Shown: positions 11,631 to 20,634 of the stretch, piece by piece
Position numbering within the stretch: the stretch's first letter is position 1
Layout of the letters: each line of letters opens with the position of its first letter
NCBI GenBank assembly: GCA_025331445.1
Contig: JAIWNE010000035.1
Location: 231,836-295,835, forward strand
Direction: 5' to 3'
DNA length: 64,000 nucleotides
From: Blakeslea trispora
Lineage: Eukaryota; Mucoromycota; Mucoromycetes; Mucorales; Choanephoraceae
Made by a program: the position numbers and the translations under genes
Notes under the pieces: generated by a model
The model's input: the letters and a program-made list of their open reading frames with translations, nothing else
The model's database searches: none
Told to the model about the DNA's origin: nothing

Positions 11631-12066
11631 TGTGGTGTTTTAAGGGTTGTAGTGATATATAAAAAGAATAGAGTAAGACAAAGAAAGTACTTTGAGAATG
11701 TTTGTAGTGTTTTATTTCTTGTTAAGATTGGAAGAAGAGTTTCATAAGTTATCACTACAACTACTATTTATACATGTCACAGTTATTTACAGCTTGTACT
11801 AAATTAGTGTGCTTAGTCTATATGATTACATCACTCTCATCATTTACTTGTCTTTATATGACTTAATTAGATGAATGATGTTATGGAGTGATTGAGTCGG
11901 ATTCTGTATATTGAGAACCTTATTGACTTTACTTCAGATGCTTTATTTAGTAAGGATTTACAGGGATTGATTTCATTATGTCTGATGTTATTATCCTTAT
12001 GACTTATTTGGTTTACATGTTACCTTATTGTCATCGTTGAGACTTAAATGTGCTCAGATCACCACA
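11631..12066 (-). mobile_element. Solo LTR (436 bp) with 5-bp target duplication
   Basis: The segment starts TGTGGTG and ends CACCACA, a 7-bp inverted terminal match, flanked by TACGT on both sides (11626-11630 and 12067-12071). On the minus strand it has TATA (TGTATAAATAG near 11770) and AATAAAA (near 11710). It has the same orientation as the other two solo LTRs in this window but differs in sequence and length, so it is from another family or an older insertion. Confidence 0.85.
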
Positions 12067-12120
12067 TACGTGCTCACACGGGTTTTTTTAAAAAATAAAA
12101 TAAAAATGAATTGTTTAATC

Positions 12121-12335
12121 GTATACCTTCCACCTTAGTCATCTAAACTTAATCCTATCGAGATGGTTTGGAAATTGCTGAAGGGCCGAGCCAGAAGAAG
12201 CGAATTGGCAAATGCAGAAACACTTTCTTAAAGAGTAACTGAAGGCAGCAGGGCTGTTCCTGTCGAACACATACAAGATTTCATCCAGCACTCGACTGAT
12301 GCATCCCTCAAATGCTTGAATAAAGGATATTTAGA
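12121..12335 (+). pseudogene. Relic of another DDE transposase C-terminus
   Basis: The frame gives VYLPP-stop-SSKLNPIEMVWKLLKGRARR and continues with a second stop. YLPPYS-x-x-LNPIE-x-x-W is the terminal catalytic signature of Tc1/IS630 transposases, including the third acidic residue. It is clearly different from the DD34E element at 3.9 and 14.4 kb, so it is an older, separate family. Only ~70 codons remain and two stops break them. Confidence 0.7.
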
Positions 12336-13082
12336 ATCTTTTCTATATTTGGTCTTAAAAGTGGGCAATTTACAGTTTTTTTTTCTGAGGTGCACGATTT
12401 TATATTTTTCACAAAGACAAAGATGACAGTTTATTGGCAAAATCATATCGACTAGTTATTCTATCCAGAACTAACTATAAACTGCGGCTATATTATGCTC
12501 TGTGTACGCCAGAAGAACTACGGCAAAGTAGACTTATAAATATTTCAACTTGTAACCAAGCATTCTCGCAACTTCGGTTAGATGTCATGAATGAATGCTA
12601 TATTCTTGGATTTGATGTGACTAAAATTGGACTGTATGCTCCATAAATTACATCCTATGGCATAGTTTATTTTATCCTTTACTTGTTTGATTTGTTTGAG
12701 CTAGTGTTCTCACAAGCAATCAACAGAACTGTGATAAAAATAAGCTTGAGCTAGTCTTCTTCAAATTTGCAACTCGCTGTCTTGTAACAAAACTGTCAGC
12801 CTGACCTACCTTTCAGAGCCGGCACATACATGTTTTCTCTTCTTCTGTTTCTTCGTTCGTAACACAATTTGTATTTAGCTATCCATAGATTTATATTTAT
12901 GAATAAAGGTGGTATCCATAAAATAACTGCATGTACAGCACTCATCGCTAGCTGAAGGGTACCTTTTTGGCACATTTTGAGTTGTTGGAAAAAAGTCAAT
13001 CTAACAAACAAATCATCTTGAGCTTTACATATACAAAAAGAAAAAAATATATTGCTATTTTCGAAACCAAAAGATAAAAGTA
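12336..13082. other. No supported gene
   Basis: Only short open frames without recognisable motifs, including a 70-codon frame at 12434-12646. I see nothing that supports a gene here. Confidence 0.5.
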
Positions 13083-13206
13083 AAGCCAAACCTTCAAAGC
13101 CCTCACAGGTTTGATTTCTGGTACAAATCTACAGCGAAACATACATTCCTCTGTCGATCCGACACTTATCAGATTAGCTAATGCTTTTTCCAGCCGGCTT
13201 GAGAAT
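13083..13206. repeat. 124-bp direct repeat, unit A
   Basis: Identical base for base to 13270-13393, with a 187-bp period. Both units are followed by diverged sequence ending in GCAAAAACTATGA, which suggests the original duplicated unit was longer. Confidence 0.92.
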
Positions 13207-13269
13207 AGAAGGCAAACATGTTGCAGAGTAGGTCTTCGGCATTTTTTCCAAAGGCAAAAACTATGAATG

Positions 13270-13393
13270 AAGCCAAACCTTCAAAGCCCTCACAGGTTTG
13301 ATTTCTGGTACAAATCTACAGCGAAACATACATTCCTCTGTCGATCCGACACTTATCAGATTAGCTAATGCTTTTTCCAGCCGGCTTGAGAAT
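13270..13393. repeat. 124-bp direct repeat, unit B
   Basis: Second unit of the tandem duplication at 13083-13206, with no differences seen. On the minus strand both units encode the same short stretch (GSTEECMFRCRFVPEIKPVR), which could be an exon-sized coding fragment, but no gene could be built around it. Confidence 0.92.
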
Positions 13394-13512
13394 GAATAAG
13401 AAAAATGCCACAGAGTGTAGAGGAAAGAGCTAGCGCGTTTCTCTTCATGAGCAAAAACTATGAGTAAAGTTCCACGCAACACACCCCACTTTTTTGCACA
13501 TTTTACTTTTTT

Positions 13513-14125
13513 TGTTATAACTGTAATAATTGGCCTATCTCAAGTTTTCTCGTAGTACAATGATATTATTTTTCTTATAAATAGCCAAGCAATTTCAATG
13601 AATAAAAGACAGACTTTCTCTCTCATAAAATCATCTCATATTACTTATCTTAAGGATTCTTAGATCCTATCCATTTTATAATTTTGCATTATCTTTTCAT
13701 AAAGAACATTATTGATTTAGGCCTAACCTTGAACACTATCCTATTATAAAATAAGGAACAATATCAAGTTTAGTTTACAAATCTTTCATTGAACATTGTG
13801 GGAACACTATCAATTGAAGTATTATAAAGAACGATATCCTCTTATTTGAAAGGAACACTATCTTTGTAATCTTAAAATCGTATATTGAGCATTATTGCTT
13901 TTGAAAGCGAACACTATCGATATAAGTTATAATATTGAACATTATCCTAATCTAATTGAAGGAAGGAACACTATCAATAAAATATTACATAAGTCTTTGA
14001 GGAACACTATCTTTTATAAAGAACACTATAAATCATATTCATTTTGTATAGTTGGACAACTATAAACCTGGTGCTCATTCTACCTTTACTATTTAATCTC
14101 CAGTGTCCAAAGCCATATTATTACA
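13513..14125 (+). mobile_element. LTR-like leader with a GAACACTATC motif array
   Basis: It begins TGTTATAACTG, with a TATA box (CTTATAAATAG, about 13576) and AATAAAA ~25 bp later, as in an LTR promoter in plus orientation. From 13704 to 14030 it carries 13 copies of a GAAC-A-(C/T)-TATC type motif at 20-40 bp spacing. A possible primer-binding-like TGGTGCTCA follows at about 14069. I could not find a matching 3' LTR end or a target duplication, so the element is incomplete or misjudged. DD34E copy 2 begins right after it. Confidence 0.4.
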
Positions 14126-14264
14126 ACTCCAACAGAAAAAGATTGCACTAGTAAAAAAATCGAATTGCGCTGACAAAAAATTCAGATTGTACGCTTGAAG
14201 AAAAGACATTGCATATTTCTTTAAAATAGATTGCACTCCAACAGAACTACAAGAAACATATAAA

Positions 14265-15576
14265 ATGAGCCTCAAATTTTTTCAAGAAGACGGAAAGGGC
14301 AGTGTGTTTGATGAGTACGGCAATGAACCAGTTGAAATGGAAGTTGATAACGAGCAGTTTCCGCTTGAGGACGTCACCAACTATGATACCTACATGGACT
14401 TGAAGCCTCCTGAAAGATTAGAGAAAATGAAAATTGTCAAAGCCGAGATTGTCGCTGATCAAGGCCATAGTCAGCGCAAATGCACCAGACATAGTGACGA
14501 GAAAAAGGAGCGCTTTTTTCCACCTCGTCTACGTTAAAGGCTATACAGTTCCTGAAGCAGCAAAAGAGTTGGACGTACCTAAGCGTACCGCTCACTATTG
14601 GTTCAAGAAAGAGGAAGACGCAGCTCAAAAGAGAACTGAACAACCTGAGCTAGCTCAAGAAGAAGAAAAAGAGAAGAAGAAAGTTGGGCGACCAAAAATT
14701 CTCAACGAGGAGCACAAAGGTTTCTTGCTTCAGAAATACAGCGAAGACCCTAGAGCCACTGTAAATGAAGCAATGGAAAGCCTCGCCAGCCAATTTGAAG
14801 GACTCAAGATTGCAAAAACTGCTGTCCATGATTTTATGGTCAATGACTGTGCTCTTACAATTAAGAAAGCCCACTTTGAACCTAAAGAAAGAAATTCTCC
14901 TCGCAGCATTGAAGCACGCTTTCAATGGGCAACCAATTTGATACAAACAGACATCAACTTCATGAGCAACTGTGTTTTCATTGACGAGTCTGCTTTCCAT
15001 ATCAGCTTGAGCCGTACTATGGCCTGGTCAACTAAGGGTACTCGAGCTACTGTTATTCAGCCAAAGACGAGAGCTAGAACAATCACTATTTTGGGAGCAA
15101 TATCGTCGCAGGGTGTTATTAACATGAAGGTTAGAGCACCCTATCAAGAAAGCTCAAAGAAAAGAAAGGTCACAGGTGAGCCAAAGGCAAAAAAGACAGT
15201 AGGAACTGTTCTTGGTCATTATTTCAATTTCATTTCTGATACATTGGATGTACTTGATCGACATGAGCAATTCAAAGGGCATTACCTTATTATGGACAAT
15301 GCTCCTATCCATATTTCAGACCAGATTGAGAAGCTGATTGTTAGTAGAGGATATGGATGCGTGTATCTTCCACCTTATTCCCCTGAGCTTAATCCAATTG
15401 AGCAGTTCTGGTCTGTGGTTAAGAGTAAAGTGAAGAGAGAGAGGTTGCTGAAGGAGGAGACTTTGACTTCAAGAATAGTTGATGCTTGCAACAGTGTCTA
15501 TTTGGAAGATCTTCGTGGCTTCTGTCGATACTCTGACTCTAAATTACAAGTATGCTTGAACAAAGAACCTCTTTGA
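14265..15576 (+). CDS. DD34E transposase in two overlapping frames (copy 2)
   Basis: Same two-frame arrangement and the same protein sequence as copy 1: the ATG-started 90-residue frame at 14265-14537, overlapped in the +1 frame by the catalytic frame (14434-15576). Catalytic residues D184, D288 and E323 (second-frame numbering) are all present. Both copies share the frame arrangement exactly, so the element spread in this state, either through real frameshifting or by a transposase supplied from elsewhere. Confidence 0.85.
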
Positions 15577-15802
15577 GATTGCACATTTATGCAATCTATT
15601 TTGAAGAAATATGCAATGTCTTTTCTTCAAGCGTGCAATTGTATATTTAGACATTAGACCGCACAAATAAGAAATATGATTGGCTTTTTCTTCTTTTTAT
15701 TTAAATGTCAGCGAAAAAATGCTATAAAATGTTTTAAGTTGTATATTTTGACACTTCAATCTTTGAGTGAGGTCAGTAGGAGAAAGGGTGAGGAGGGTGG
15801 GC

Positions 15803-15917
15803 AATCATATTTCTTATTTGTGTGGTCTAATGTCTAAATATACAATTCTACTGTCGAAATAAATTCTGACTAGAATTTAGTGAGACATACGATCAAACAA
15901 ATAAGAAATATGATTGG
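15803..15917. repeat. DIRS internal complementary region
   Basis: The first half (15803-15846) is the reverse complement of the element's left end; the second half (about 15848-15917) is the reverse complement of its right end. Their junction, GACAGTAGAATTGTATA read on the minus strand, gives the predicted circle junction with AAT at its centre. This region is the template that lets DIRS elements complete their circular DNA. Confidence 0.88.
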
Positions 15918-17345
15918 CTAATCCAGAGCATCAAAGTAAACATCAGAGTCCTCATCCAAGTCAGAGTTCGAATCAACATTGAATCCAGGAGTAATCAGCG
16001 TGTTAGTAAAGTCATAACGGGAGAGATGATCCCTACGATAATGGTTTTCAAAGGTAGAAGAGGAGGACCAATTACCCATAGTGACAATGTCCTCTCGAGG
16101 AATATTAGCCTGCAAGGCCAAAGAGGAGGCAATGGATTGTAAAGTAATACCCTTCTCCGTGGTAGAGAACCGGAGGAGGCGGTGAATCCAGCGAGAGATA
16201 GTAGATACCGCCAAAGGCTCAGAAGGGTGGATGGAATTGATGAACAGGGAGTCTAGAGCTCCGGAAGGTCGGGTGGCACGACAGCGTAGAAAGGTAGCCA
16301 CCGGGCACAAAGTGGTAATGGCATGACGTTTGACAACAAAAGATTTGATAATACGTCGACGATTGCGTTTTTCTTTGGGACCGTGCACTTCGAAGGACAA
16401 GGAAGTGTTGTCTGCGGAAAGAATGGCAGAGGAAAAGGGGATTCGATGAAGGTCAGAAGGCCTGAGAAAACACACGACACCTAGCAAGAATGCAAGCTTA
16501 GGTTGTAGGGCTGACAGCGTGGGATTATTTGAATCGATGGAAATTAAATGATCAAAGGTAGGGCTTAAGTCAACGTTTCGGCGATGGAGTCGAACTGGAG
16601 GAGCTTGACGAAGCAGGATGTCAATAAAATTGTTGAGGTCAGTATTAGATCGAATTGTCTCTGGATGTTGGTGTAGATGGGTAATGCCTGCACGAAACAA
16701 TTGTAAAGTAGAGACTGCAAAGTTTCGGTGCTGACGCATATCGCCTAAAAAATTAATGACACACAAAGCCTGAAAGGAATGTGGCGAAATCTGCTGCTGT
16801 TGGCACCATTCTAGAAACAAAAGTTGTCCGCGTTTGTAAGATGTATTGGTGGGTGAGTTCGCAAGTCTATGTTTAATTAGAATATCTTGGGATGCGGCAT
16901 TCAGATTAGAGGAGGTGTATCGGTTGCGGATAATTACCAGACGGCGAGCTTCCAATGATTGTTGGTCAGAGGCCATATACTGTGAGGTGAAGGGAGAAGA
17001 ATGTGTCTCGAGTCCAAAAGGAGAGGTGGAAGTTGGCAAAGATGCTGCAGTGTCGGAAACCAAAGGGCGGATGGCCATCAAGGAGTGACTAGGGTTGCTC
17101 GATAAATCTTCTCTTTGATGATTTTTTGGAGACAATGGGGAATGAGGTTCCAAGGAGGATTCAGGTACGGAAGTTTGAACTGATTCCATGGCAGGGTGAA
17201 AGCGTCGGCCCAAAGGCTCCTCGGTTGCGGAAATCAAGACACGTAGCTTGGTAGTTGGGCTGTCAGTCTGTCCGGAAATAGATCTACGTCGTTTGAGCCG
17301 AACATGCTTTGGATCTGTTGAAAGGCCTCTGACGTCAGCATCCAA
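15918..17345 (-). CDS. DIRS tyrosine recombinase (integrase)
   Basis: An open frame of 475 codons. The N-terminal ~150 residues are Ser/Pro-rich and overlap the RNase H frame; the SAM-like core-binding part (RGQLLFLEWCQQQQISPHSF) is followed by the catalytic domain with Arg in VVCFLRPSDLHRI and the C-terminal GNWSSSSTFENHYRRDH, which holds the nucleophile Tyr. This order matches DIRS/Ngaro recombinases, which cut and join at short identical sites without a DDE mechanism. The frame is intact, unlike the other frames of this copy. The true start is uncertain because of the overlap. Confidence 0.88.
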   Translation of the reverse strand: MDADVRGLSTDPKHVRLKRRRSISGQTDSPTTKLRVLISATEEPLGRRFHPAMESVQTSVPESSLEPHSPLSPKNHQREDLSSNPSHSLMAIRPLVSDTAASLPTSTSPFGLETHSSPFTSQYMASDQQSLEARRLVIIRNRYTSSNLNAASQDILIKHRLANSPTNTSYKRGQLLFLEWCQQQQISPHSFQALCVINFLGDMRQHRNFAVSTLQLFRAGITHLHQHPETIRSNTDLNNFIDILLRQAPPVRLHRRNVDLSPTFDHLISIDSNNPTLSALQPKLAFLLGVVCFLRPSDLHRIPFSSAILSADNTSLSFEVHGPKEKRNRRRIIKSFVVKRHAITTLCPVATFLRCRATRPSGALDSLFINSIHPSEPLAVSTISRWIHRLLRFSTTEKGITLQSIASSLALQANIPREDIVTMGNWSSSSTFENHYRRDHLSRYDFTNTLITPGFNVDSNSDLDEDSDVYFDALD

Positions 17346-19290
17346 TTGCTCTTCTGGAAAGGTCGACGGAACTCGTAGTCGGCAATGTGGTTCTGAATCC
17401 CTTGAATGTGCGTGGACTGAATTCTAATGCCCCTCTGAAGACACCACTTCCATAACGTCGTTGCCGGAGTCATGAGGGGAAGGAATCGGGTGCCTCCTTG
17501 TTTGTTTATATAGGACATCGAAGTCGTGTTGTCCGTGCGAATGAGAACCCGCATGTTGTGTACTTGAGGAAAGGTTCGTAGTGCGAGAAAAGCTGCATAG
17601 AGTTCCCGCCAATTGATACTCATTTCCACTTCTTGATAGTTCCAGTGGCCAAAGGCTGTCTTTGTCTGACCGTTCGGTAGTTGGAGATTGCAGCCCCAGC
17701 CTGTATTGCTTGCATCCACATGGATGACCTGTTGTGGAGTCTGAGGGAGAAAGCTTTTGCCGTTCCATATATTTAGATTGTCGAACCACCATTGTAGTTC
17801 TTGAAGGCAATGGTTGTTCAGTGGTTAGGGCTTGTCCCAATCCGACGAAGAGTGGACCGATTGGTTCTTCATTCGCAAAAGATGTTGGGTGTACAGTCTT
17901 GCTGGGACCAGTGCAAAAGTGGCTGCCTGTATCCGCATAGTGAGGCTGTGTATTACCCGAGGTGATTGAACGGGATTTCTGATTACCTGACGAATACTTT
18001 TCTTGAGGTCTCGAATCTTTTTCCCTGGCAGCTGGGCCGTCATCAAGTTTGTATTCAATAAGAAGCCTAGGTGTTCGATGGTCTGTGCTGGTCGTAGAGA
18101 TGACTTCTTGTAGTTGACTAACCAACCGAGTGATGTCAGTTTCTGAAGGACTTGTCTCGTCTGGTGTAAAGATTCTTGATGGCTGTCTGCAATCACTATC
18201 CAGTCGTCTAAATAAGCGCTGAGTTTGATCCCTTGTGCGCGGGCCCACTCCAATATTGGACGAGTAATTTTGGTAAAGAGCCATGGCACCAAGGATAGGC
18301 CAAATGGAGTTGTACGGAACTGGTAGGATTTGCCTTCCCATAAGAATCTCAGATATTTGTGTTATAGGCCAAGAAATCACAATGATAGAAATCAGAGAAT
18401 TAATCAGACTAAAGATAATGTTTTATTTACTTCAAAATTGATGTGCTATTTATACTTTTCATGAAGATGATATTTCAACTGAGATTGTAAAACTTTTCTA
18501 GAGGCTTGTAGATGATTATGATAATAACAACGAATCGGATGAGAGATGAATGATGACAGTCTTGTAAAGAAGAATTACTAAAATAGAATGATTGGCCATC
18601 TGTACCTTAAACCCAGTAACTGGTAAATTATTGGCAAGATGTCAGTCCTGACCTTGAATGAAGGTTTATCCGAATTGAATGTCAAATGAAACAAGCTGAA
18701 GTCGAATTAGAGAATGGTTGTAGATTCATAAGTGGTTAAATAATTGATCCGTACTGTATGAATACAACAATTTGCGTGAAGAGTGGTGGACGGGAATATG
18801 GAGAAAGGCATCTGACAGGTCTATAGATGTTAGCCAGCTGGACTTCTGGATCATACGAGTCACCTGTTGTATTGTTTCCATCTTGAAGTGAGGTGCATAA
18901 ATGAATTGATTGAGTTGTTTGAGGTTGAATACTGGACGATGGCCGCCATTTCTCTCGGGAATGACGAACATGTTGCTGTAGTAACCTGGTGTTGGAGGAG
19001 CTAGTTCGATAGCTCTTTTGCAAAGTAACGCTGAAATTTCTTGTTGAAGTAATTGATGTTGTTGTTGGTTGTGAGGGTGAATCGATTTTGGATATAAAGT
19101 AAGAGGTGGTTGTTGTAGAAAGCGTAGACGGAAGCCGTGTCGAATTACCTGGAGTATCCAACCGCTGATGGGAAGGAGTGTCCATGCGAAATAGAACTTT
19201 GTTAGACGCCCGCCTACTGTGTAGTAGGAACTGTTTATTGTTGATTTGTCCGAAATGGGTTGGTGTTGGATTGTTTTTTGTTGAATCGAC
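17234..19290 (-). pseudogene. DIRS reverse transcriptase-RNase H, interrupted
   Basis: RT motifs in order: GGHRPVFNLKQLNQF, LTSIDLSDAFLHIPVH, QFRTTPFGLSL and the catalytic LSAYLDDWIVIAD (YxDD). RNase H follows with MDASNTGWG, INWRELYAAFLALR and RTDNTTSMSYINKQGG. The frame is split between SSRK and YLRFLWEGK by a 410-bp solo LTR at 18360-18769. At its 3' end the RNase H frame meets a TGA after QLPSYVS and another TGA ~60 codons later (LVTP-stop-WPSALWF), both at positions where the family has Trp. It overlaps the gag end and, in another frame, the recombinase start. Confidence 0.87.
18360..18769 (-). mobile_element. Solo LTR (410 bp) inside the DIRS reverse transcriptase
   Basis: The segment starts TGTTATAGG and ends ATACAACA (TGTT...AACA), flanked by ATTTG on both sides (18355-18359 and 18770-18774). 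On the minus strand it has TATA (AAGTATAAATAGC) ~30 bp before AATAAAA. Removing it with one ATTTG brings the conserved SRK and YLRF of the RT back in frame. This confirms the boundaries to the base. Confidence 0.95.
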
Positions 19291-20184
19291 GGTAGGTCTG
19301 CTGAGTCTGCTGTTGTGTGAAGTTGTTGCCGTTGGTGGGGTTGTAACCGCCCTGCTGAGAGGACGGACCTGACCGAAAAAACTGCTGAGGTTGAGGCTGA
19401 AATCCAGATTGTTGGAGGTTGTTATTGTTCTGAAAAGTTTTTCGTTTGTTGCGAAATTTACTAGCGTTTTGAACTGCTTGATTGGCTGCTGTTTGTTGAG
19501 ATAAGCCGACCTGAAACTCTGTTGGGGAGATTGTATAACTGCTGGAACTGTTAGAATTAGTAGAGGAAAATGTAGGGTTAATGGCCTGGTATGCAAGGTT
19601 GATTCTCATGTCATTCATCTGACTAGACAAATTAAGCAAAAGTTGACGACAGTCGTGCAGCATGTAGAGGTAGCGTTGAGTATTATCGTTTTCTACATCC
19701 TGACTAATTTCGAGACCAAGTATGTCTAATGGACGAAGAGCGCCAGAGAGAAGATATTGTAGACGCTTAAGTGACATGTCTTGCTTATTCTGTGAACGAA
19801 GCATCTTGCGAGCTGCTAAGGGAGGAGTCTCGGGGGGCTGATATTGAAGCCCCTCAATCCTGGGATATCGTTTAATAACTTTGCGTCTTTCCTCCTCGGG
19901 CAAAGAGGGAGAAGTAAACAAAGGAGCTTCAAGTGACAAAGCATTGTTCAAATGCACCGAGGGAGTCCAATTGTAGGTGGGACGAACATCCAGAGAGTGT
20001 AGGTGGGACGAACATCCAGAGAGTGTAGGTGGGTCAATGTGTCCATCATTTGAGGTGTCTCTGCTGAAGGTTGAGAATCTGTTGACGGCTGAGTGGTAGG
20101 TTGTTGTTGCGTTGTTAAGACTTCTAGCTGTTGAAGTCGCTGAAGTAATTCATTAAACTGTTGTTGAGTGATTTGTGAATCCAT
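19235..20184 (-). pseudogene. DIRS gag-like frame with a 26-bp duplication frameshift
   Basis: The start MDSQITQQQFNELLQRLQQL (20184) opens a Gln-rich coiled-coil-like region, then ...THLHSLDVRPT. A 26-bp tandem duplication (19973-19998 and 19999-20024) then shifts the frame into a stop. The remaining frame, from about 19957, gives HLNNALSLEAPLFTSP to NPFRTNQQ, ending at 19235 with a Gln/Asn-rich, basic tail. This is the expected place and character of a DIRS gag protein. The unit is 26 bp, not a multiple of three, so the duplication alone explains the break. Confidence 0.8.
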
Positions 20185-20412
20185 AGTTTTGCGGTGCTGA
20201 CCGAGCGAAAAAGAAGATTGAAGTGTCAAAATATACAACTTAAAACATTTTATAACATTTTTTCGCTGACATTTAAATAAAAAGAAGAAAAAGCCAATCA
20301 TATTTTTTATTTGTTTGGTCGTATGTCTCACTAAATTCTAGTCAGAATTTATTTCGACACTAGAATCTGCAATCTTTTTCTGTTGGAGTGCAATCTATTT
20401 CCGGAAAAGGTG

Positions 20413-20634
20413 TATACCACTCCAAATAAGCAACCACTCATTCTCTCTATAACAATATTCGTATTTCGATATAGACTGTCCATCAGAGAAAAAAAGAGCC
20501 AATTGTCAAGTTGAATGATAAATTGAGATTAGCATGGGTTTTTTTCTTTATTGAATTAAACAATTTCGAATGGAAGAAAGAATAAGGGTAAATAGAAGTT
20601 GAAGAGAAAGACAAAATTGACGTCATGTATAAAA
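20413..20634. other. Junction between the mobile-element island and the gene-rich region
   Basis: TA follows the transposon end, then unique AT-rich sequence leads to the 3' end of the next gene. No feature recognised. Confidence 0.5.

Larger units (their letters stand above)
15640..20366 (-). mobile_element. DIRS-type tyrosine-recombinase retrotransposon
   Basis: It has all the structural marks of DIRS elements: inverted terminal repeats (about 15660-15770 and 20210-20310, sharing for example TTTTTCTTCTTTTTATTTAA), gag, RT-RNase H and tyrosine recombinase frames in that order on the minus strand, and an internal complementary region at 15803-15917. That region is complementary to the two element ends joined together. 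It sits at an AAT trinucleotide (15637-15639 and 20364-20366) without a longer target duplication, as expected for recombinase-mediated integration of a circle. Its length is ~4.3 kb without the inner solo LTR. The gag frame, RT and RNase H frame are each broken, so this copy should be inactive. Confidence 0.92.
14126..20412 (+). mobile_element. DD34E transposon copy 2, split by a DIRS element
   Basis: The left part is 14126-15639 and the right part 20367-20412. ACTCCAACAGAAAAAGATTGCA at 14126-14147 recurs inverted at 20368-20389. The right end carries on to TTTCCGGAAAAGGTG followed by TA, the terminal sequence of copy 1. The 5' segment 14137-14235 is an inverted copy of the 3' subterminal region of copy 1, so copy 2 has longer, rearranged inverted repeats than copy 1. 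Removing 15640-20366 brings the two halves together at a single AAT. Confidence 0.8.

Noticed and set aside
17424..18380. A 318-codon minus frame across the DIRS RT/RNase H
   Set aside because: It is out of frame with the YxDD and RNase H motifs, which read clearly in the neighbouring frame.
18736..19596. A 286-codon minus frame within the DIRS element
   Set aside because: The RT and gag motifs lie in the other two frames; this frame is low-complexity Ser/Thr-rich shadow sequence.
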